A stretch of DNA of 64,000 nucleotides from UBA2199 sp964628035 (GTDB taxonomy: Bacteria > Acidobacteriota > Aminicenantia > UBA2199): the NCBI GenBank assembly GCA_964628035.1, contig CAZVPI010000001.1:372001-436000 (forward strand). Direction: 5' to 3'. Within the stretch, counting starts at the first letter, position 1; each line of letters starts with the position of its first letter. A model generated the notes under the pieces. That model saw only the letters and a program-made list of their open reading frames with translations. It was not told the DNA's origin and ran no database searches. Positions 59,926 to 64,000 of this stretch are shown piece after piece. A program made the translations under genes and the position numbers.

Positions 59926-61376
59926 GCGCCGGCGCCCGGAGCTTCGAGGAGATCGCCCCCTGCCGCTGGCGCCTTTCCCGGGCCGCCGACCGTTCCATGA
60001 ACGCCGACGCCGAGGTCTTCGCCACGCGGGCCATCCTGCAGCAGGCGCTCGACGACGACGCCGTCTCGCAGGTGGTGAACGTCGCCTGCCTGCCGGGGCT
60101 GGTCGGCCGCTCGCTGGCCATGCCCGACATCCACTACGGCTACGGCTTCTGCATCGGCGGCGTGGCCGCCTTCCCGGCCGAGGACGGCATCGTCCTGCCC
60201 GGCGGCGTGGGTTACGACATCAACTGCGGCGTGCGCCTGCTGGCCAGCTCCCTGCCCAAGGCCGAGTTCGCGGCCGCGGCCGAGGCCATCGGCCGCGCCC
60301 TGCTGGCGCGCATCCCCACCGGGCTGACGCCGCGCGGCCTGCGGCCGCTGAACAAGCGCGAGTTCCAGCGCATCGCCGCCAACGGCGCCGCGGAGGCGAT
60401 CCGGCATTTCGGCGGCGGCGACCCCGGCGACTCCGAGTTCATCGAGTCGGGCGGCCGCCTGCCCTTCGACGCCCCCGGCGCCCTGGGTCCGCGCGCCTGC
60501 GAGCGCGGCGCCGCCCAGCTGGGCTCGCTGGGGTCGGGCAACCATTTCATCGAGGTGCAGGAGGTGGAGGAGGTCTACGATGCGCGGGCGGCGGCCGTCT
60601 TCGGGCTGGAGCCGGGCCGCGTCGCGGTCATGATCCACACCGGCTCGCGCGGCTTCGGCCACCAGGTGGCCAGCGACTACATCGAGGCCTTCCGCCGCCG
60701 CAACCTGGCGCGCCTGCGCCTGCGCGACCCGCAGCTGGTCTACGCCGCCATCGCCTCGGCCGAGGGGCGCAACTACCTGCAGGCGCTCAACGCCGCCAGC
60801 AACTACGCCTGGGCCAACCGCCAGCTCATCCAGGAGGAGGTGCTGTCGGTCTTCGAGGAGGTCCTGGCCATGGGGCGGGAGAAGCTGGGGCTGAAGCTCG
60901 TCTACGACCAGGCGCACAACATCGCCAAGTTCGAGCGCCACGCGGTCTCCGGCCGGGAGCTCGAGCTGCTGGTCCACCGCAAGGGGGCGACGCGCGCCTT
61001 CGCCCCCGGCCATCCCGACCTGCCCGCCCGCTACCGCGAAACGGGCCAGCCGGTCCTGCTGCCGGGAAGCATGGGCAGCCGCTCCTACGTGCTGCGCGGG
61101 ACGGCCGCCGGCGAGGAGGTCTCCTTCTCCTCCTCGGCCCACGGCGCCGGCCGCCGCCTGAGCCGCCACCAGGCGGTCAAGCTGGCCGACGGCGAGGACG
61201 TGGGCGAGCGCCTGGGCCGCGAGGGCATCCGTGTGTACAGCCTCTCGGCCCAGGGGCTGCGCGAGGAGATCCCCGAGGCCTACAAGGAGATCGACGACGT
61301 GGCCGAGGCCACGGCGGCGGCTGGGATCTCGGTCAAGGTGGCGCGTCTGCGGCCGCTGCTGGTGGTCAAGGGCTGA
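59922..61376 (+). CDS. rtcB: RNA-splicing ligase RtcB
   Basis: GTP- and Mn-dependent ligase joining 2',3'-cyclic phosphate (or 3'-phosphate) and 5'-OH RNA ends. 484 residues. Metal and catalytic residues are present in GGVGYDINCGVRLL (Cys), LGSGNHFIEVQ, IHTGSRGFGHQ, YDQAHNIAKFE, and the guanylated His in SSAHGAGRRLSRHQA. It is probably used to repair or heal tRNA or rRNA cleaved by nucleases. Coupled to archease. Confidence 0.95.
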   Translation: MSAGARSFEEIAPCRWRLSRAADRSMNADAEVFATRAILQQALDDDAVSQVVNVACLPGLVGRSLAMPDIHYGYGFCIGGVAAFPAEDGIVLPGGVGYDINCGVRLLASSLPKAEFAAAAEAIGRALLARIPTGLTPRGLRPLNKREFQRIAANGAAEAIRHFGGGDPGDSEFIESGGRLPFDAPGALGPRACERGAAQLGSLGSGNHFIEVQEVEEVYDARAAAVFGLEPGRVAVMIHTGSRGFGHQVASDYIEAFRRRNLARLRLRDPQLVYAAIASAEGRNYLQALNAASNYAWANRQLIQEEVLSVFEEVLAMGREKLGLKLVYDQAHNIAKFERHAVSGRELELLVHRKGATRAFAPGHPDLPARYRETGQPVLLPGSMGSRSYVLRGTAAGEEVSFSSSAHGAGRRLSRHQAVKLADGEDVGERLGREGIRVYSLSAQGLREEIPEAYKEIDDVAEATAAAGISVKVARLRPLLVVKG

Positions 61377-61794
61377 GCGGCCGGGCCGGCTGCGGGCGGC
61401 CCTCGCCAGCGATCGCGCCGCCGCGCACACGCACTTCGTAGACGATGTCGTCCATGCCGTTGCGCGCCAGCTGCACCGTGCACTCGGGCCAGCCCGGAGC
61501 CAGGCGCAGGGCGGCGTAATGAGCCACCGTTTCGAAGTTGCCGGCGTTCTTGGAATCGCCGCGGTAGACGATGACCACGCGCTTCTCCCCGTCCAGCGCC
61601 TTGATCTCCAGGAGGCCCTCGGTGTTCTTCAGGTAGCGCAGCGCCCCGGCCATCGAGCCGCCGCGCGCGGGGCCGCCGCCGGAGATGACCAGGGTGAAGA
61701 AGGCCAGCAGCAACAGGGCCACGCCTCCGGCGACGAGATAGGCCAGGCGGTTGGATCGGCGCTTCTGCAGGCGGCGGATCCTGCTCTTGAGCAT
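61366..61794 (-). CDS. Single-pass membrane protein of unknown function
   Basis: 142 residues. Basic N-terminus (MLKSRIRRLQKRRSNRL), one membrane helix (AYLVAGGVALLLLAFFTLVI), then ~100 periplasmic residues (LEIKALDGEKRVVIVYRGDS). No family recognised. It overlaps the rtcB stop by 11 bases and lies downstream of moxR on the same strand. Confidence 0.6.
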   Translation of the reverse strand: MLKSRIRRLQKRRSNRLAYLVAGGVALLLLAFFTLVISGGGPARGGSMAGALRYLKNTEGLLEIKALDGEKRVVIVYRGDSKNAGNFETVAHYAALRLAPGWPECTVQLARNGMDDIVYEVRVRGGAIAGEGRPQPARPLSP

Positions 61795-61804
61795 GGCGGC
61801 GGCC

Positions 61805-62794
<990 letters not shown>

Positions 62795-62803
62795 GCCCTC
62801 CTC

Positions 62804-63508
62804 CTAGTAATGCTTCTGGCGGTAATCGGCGCCCATGATCTCGACGCTGCGCGCCATCTCGTACAGGCGGCTGCGGATGCGCAGGCCGATGCGCTCGCTC
62901 AGGGTCTCCTCGGCGCCGACCTTCTTGTCGAAGAAGTTGCTGGCGAAGAGGGTGACCCGGTTGTCGTTGTAGCGGCGGTTGATCAGGAAATAGATGTTGT
63001 CCTCGACCCAGGGGCTGGGGCGCGAGGAGCCGAGCTCGTCGAACAGCAGCAGCTCCACCCGCGCCAGGCGCTGGATCAGCTGGGCGATGGTCTCGAAATC
63101 GCGGCTGGCCGCGTCCTCGCCCGAACGCATCTCGCGCGTCAGGTCGTTCCAGTCGATGTAGGCCGCCTCGACCGCCTTGTCGCGGATCAGCTGGTTGCCG
63201 ATGCTGCACAGCAGGCGGGTCTTGCCCACGCCGGTCGCGCCCTGGAACAGCAGCCCGGCGTCGACCGCCGGGTAGTCGGCGACGAATTTTTCGGCCGCCT
63301 TGCGCGCCTTGGCCTGGGAAGGGCTCGCCTTGTCGGGGAAATAGCTCTTGAGCTCGGTGCCCAGGAAGCGGGGCGGGATGTTGGCGCCGCCGGCGCGCAG
63401 GGCCTGCGCCCCCTCGCGGCGGCAGGAGCAGGCGCGGGCGAACTCGCGGCCTTCGGCGGTGACCAGCACCCAGCCGCTGTCGTGGCAGATCGGGCAAAGG
63501 GGTCCCAT
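62804..63508 (-). CDS. DnaC/IstB-like AAA+ ATPase
   Basis: 234 residues. The N-terminal CPICHDSGWVLV with later CSCRREG is a zinc-binding module, as in DnaC/DnaI-like loaders. The AAA+ domain has Walker A LLFQGATGVGKTRLL and Walker B VELLLFDELGSS, and sensor 1 lies in RVTLFASNFF. Probably a helicase-loading factor; the IstB alternative is unlikely because no IS21 transposase is near. ATGA overlap with the upstream sigma gene. Confidence 0.85.
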   Translation of the reverse strand: MGPLCPICHDSGWVLVTAEGREFARACSCRREGAQALRAGGANIPPRFLGTELKSYFPDKASPSQAKARKAAEKFVADYPAVDAGLLFQGATGVGKTRLLCSIGNQLIRDKAVEAAYIDWNDLTREMRSGEDAASRDFETIAQLIQRLARVELLLFDELGSSRPSPWVEDNIYFLINRRYNDNRVTLFASNFFDKKVGAEETLSERIGLRIRSRLYEMARSVEIMGADYRQKHY

Positions 63509-64000
63509 CAGTTCAGCGCTCCATAGATGCCCTGCTTGCGCAGCTGGCTCTTCAGCTTGGCCAGGGCCTTGATTTCGATGCGGCGGATGCCCTCGGGGCT
63601 CATCTTCAGCTGCTTGGCGATTTCGCGCAGCTTCAGCGGCTCCTCGCCGCGGAAGCCGTAGCGCAGGCGGATGATCTCGGCCTCGCGGGCGGTGAGCTTG
63701 CCGATGTCCTCGCGCACCAGGTCGCGGACCGAGCTGCCGATGAGGATGTCCTGGGGGTCGACGACCGAGTCGTCGGGCAGGAAGGTGGTCAGGCTCGAAT
63801 GGTTGTCGTCGCCCAGGCCCTTGTCCAGCGAGATGATCTCGTCGGGGACGGCCAGCATGACCTTGACCTTCTTTTCCGGGATCCCCAGCGCCTCGGCCAG
63901 CTCCTTCTCGCTGGGGTGGCGCTTCAGCTTCTTGCTCAGCCGGAAATAGGCCTTCTTGAAGTTGAGGTAGTCGTTGTAGAAGATGTCGGGCAGCGAGATG
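63508..64000 (-). CDS. RNA polymerase sigma-70 family factor, C-terminal part
   Basis: The frame runs past the right window edge, giving at least 163 residues. The visible part has a region 3 (SKKLKRHPSEKELAEALGI, VPDEIISLDKGLGDD) and a complete region 4 with HTH (LTAREAEIIRLRYGFRGEEP, LKLREIAKQLKMSPEGIRRI). The DDxxxSLTTFLPDDSVVDPQD spacer is that of primary and group 2/3 sigmas. Whether it is RpoD or an alternative factor needs the missing N-terminus. It is coupled to the DnaC-like gene. Confidence 0.88.
   Translation of the reverse strand, partial: ISLPDIFYNDYLNFKKAYFRLSKKLKRHPSEKELAEALGIPEKKVKVMLAVPDEIISLDKGLGDDNHSSLTTFLPDDSVVDPQDILIGSSVRDLVREDIGKLTAREAEIIRLRYGFRGEEPLKLREIAKQLKMSPEGIRRIEIKALAKLKSQLRKQGIYGALN

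Noticed and set aside
62804..63508. IS21 IstB helper as identity of the AAA+ ATPase
   Set aside because: No IstA transposase or inverted repeats, and it is coupled by ATGA overlap to a sigma factor gene in a housekeeping setting.

Overview
The window is 64 kb of chromosome from a diderm, high-GC bacterium (sampled coding lines are near 70% GC). LptF/LptG and ExbD imply an outer membrane. A korDABC 2-oxoacid:ferredoxin oxidoreductase, butyrate kinase, ATP-type PEP carboxykinase and a small 2[4Fe-4S] ferredoxin point to an anaerobic, probably fermentative life. An archaeal-type class I aldolase, an MXAN_5187-like protein and a fused LptF-LptG are compatible with an Acidobacteriota (Aminicenantia-like) or deltaproteobacterial relative. 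That placement is inference only. Gene density is high and neighbouring genes often overlap by 1-20 bases.

Layout. 0-9 kb: end of rseP, coaD, a UPF0200-like kinase, dCMP deaminase, cyclophilin, a TPR/FGE-sulfatase protein, a zinc-ribbon membrane protein, yggS, divIVA, recA and a VanZ-like protein. 8-15 kb: ftsY-ribD-ribE, an IPT/TIG protein, ribBA, a HEAT-repeat protein, tyrS. 15-25 kb: korDABC, fused lptFG, an M50 protease with ferredoxin, an AIM24 protein, an ABC exporter. 24.7-32.3 kb: an AT-rich island with one giant secreted RHS/YD-repeat gene and a small lipoprotein gene. 32.5-43.7 kb: pckA, rpmE-prfA-prmC, an acetyltransferase-only GlmU relative, a TPR protein, exbD, an acyl-CoA synthetase, and an MTAP-butyrate kinase operon. 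43.9-49 kb: an ECF sigma/anti-sigma pair and murA-HIT-UPF0173-NYN. 49-54.2 kb: a response regulator and histidine kinase divergent from a secreted papain-like protease, then class I aldolase. 54.2-64 kb: small secreted and membrane proteins, an FG-GAP/KNH protein, two tRNAs, rpsU, galU, archease-rtcB, MoxR, a DnaC-like ATPase and a sigma-70 factor cut by the window end.

Three features stand out. (1) Canonical -35/-10 promoters are unusually easy to read, and in nine of them the -10 box ends only 6-7 bases before the ATG, which predicts leaderless mRNAs. (2) Degenerate arrays of 6- or 7-base units sit mostly at the 3' ends of genes; the largest contains four 62-bp copies built from GCC-heptamers. 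(3) The RHS protein carries four KNH-like domains inserted between its YD repeats and its terminal RHS motif. It ends in a domain with an Ile-His-Pro-Gly-Asn...Gly-Cys-Ile signature and is followed by a lipoprotein that could be its immunity protein. This is the best candidate here for an undescribed toxin-immunity system. Other leads are a tandem-receiver regulator with a cysteine-bearing second receiver, and a kinase next to coaD that could be the dephospho-CoA kinase.
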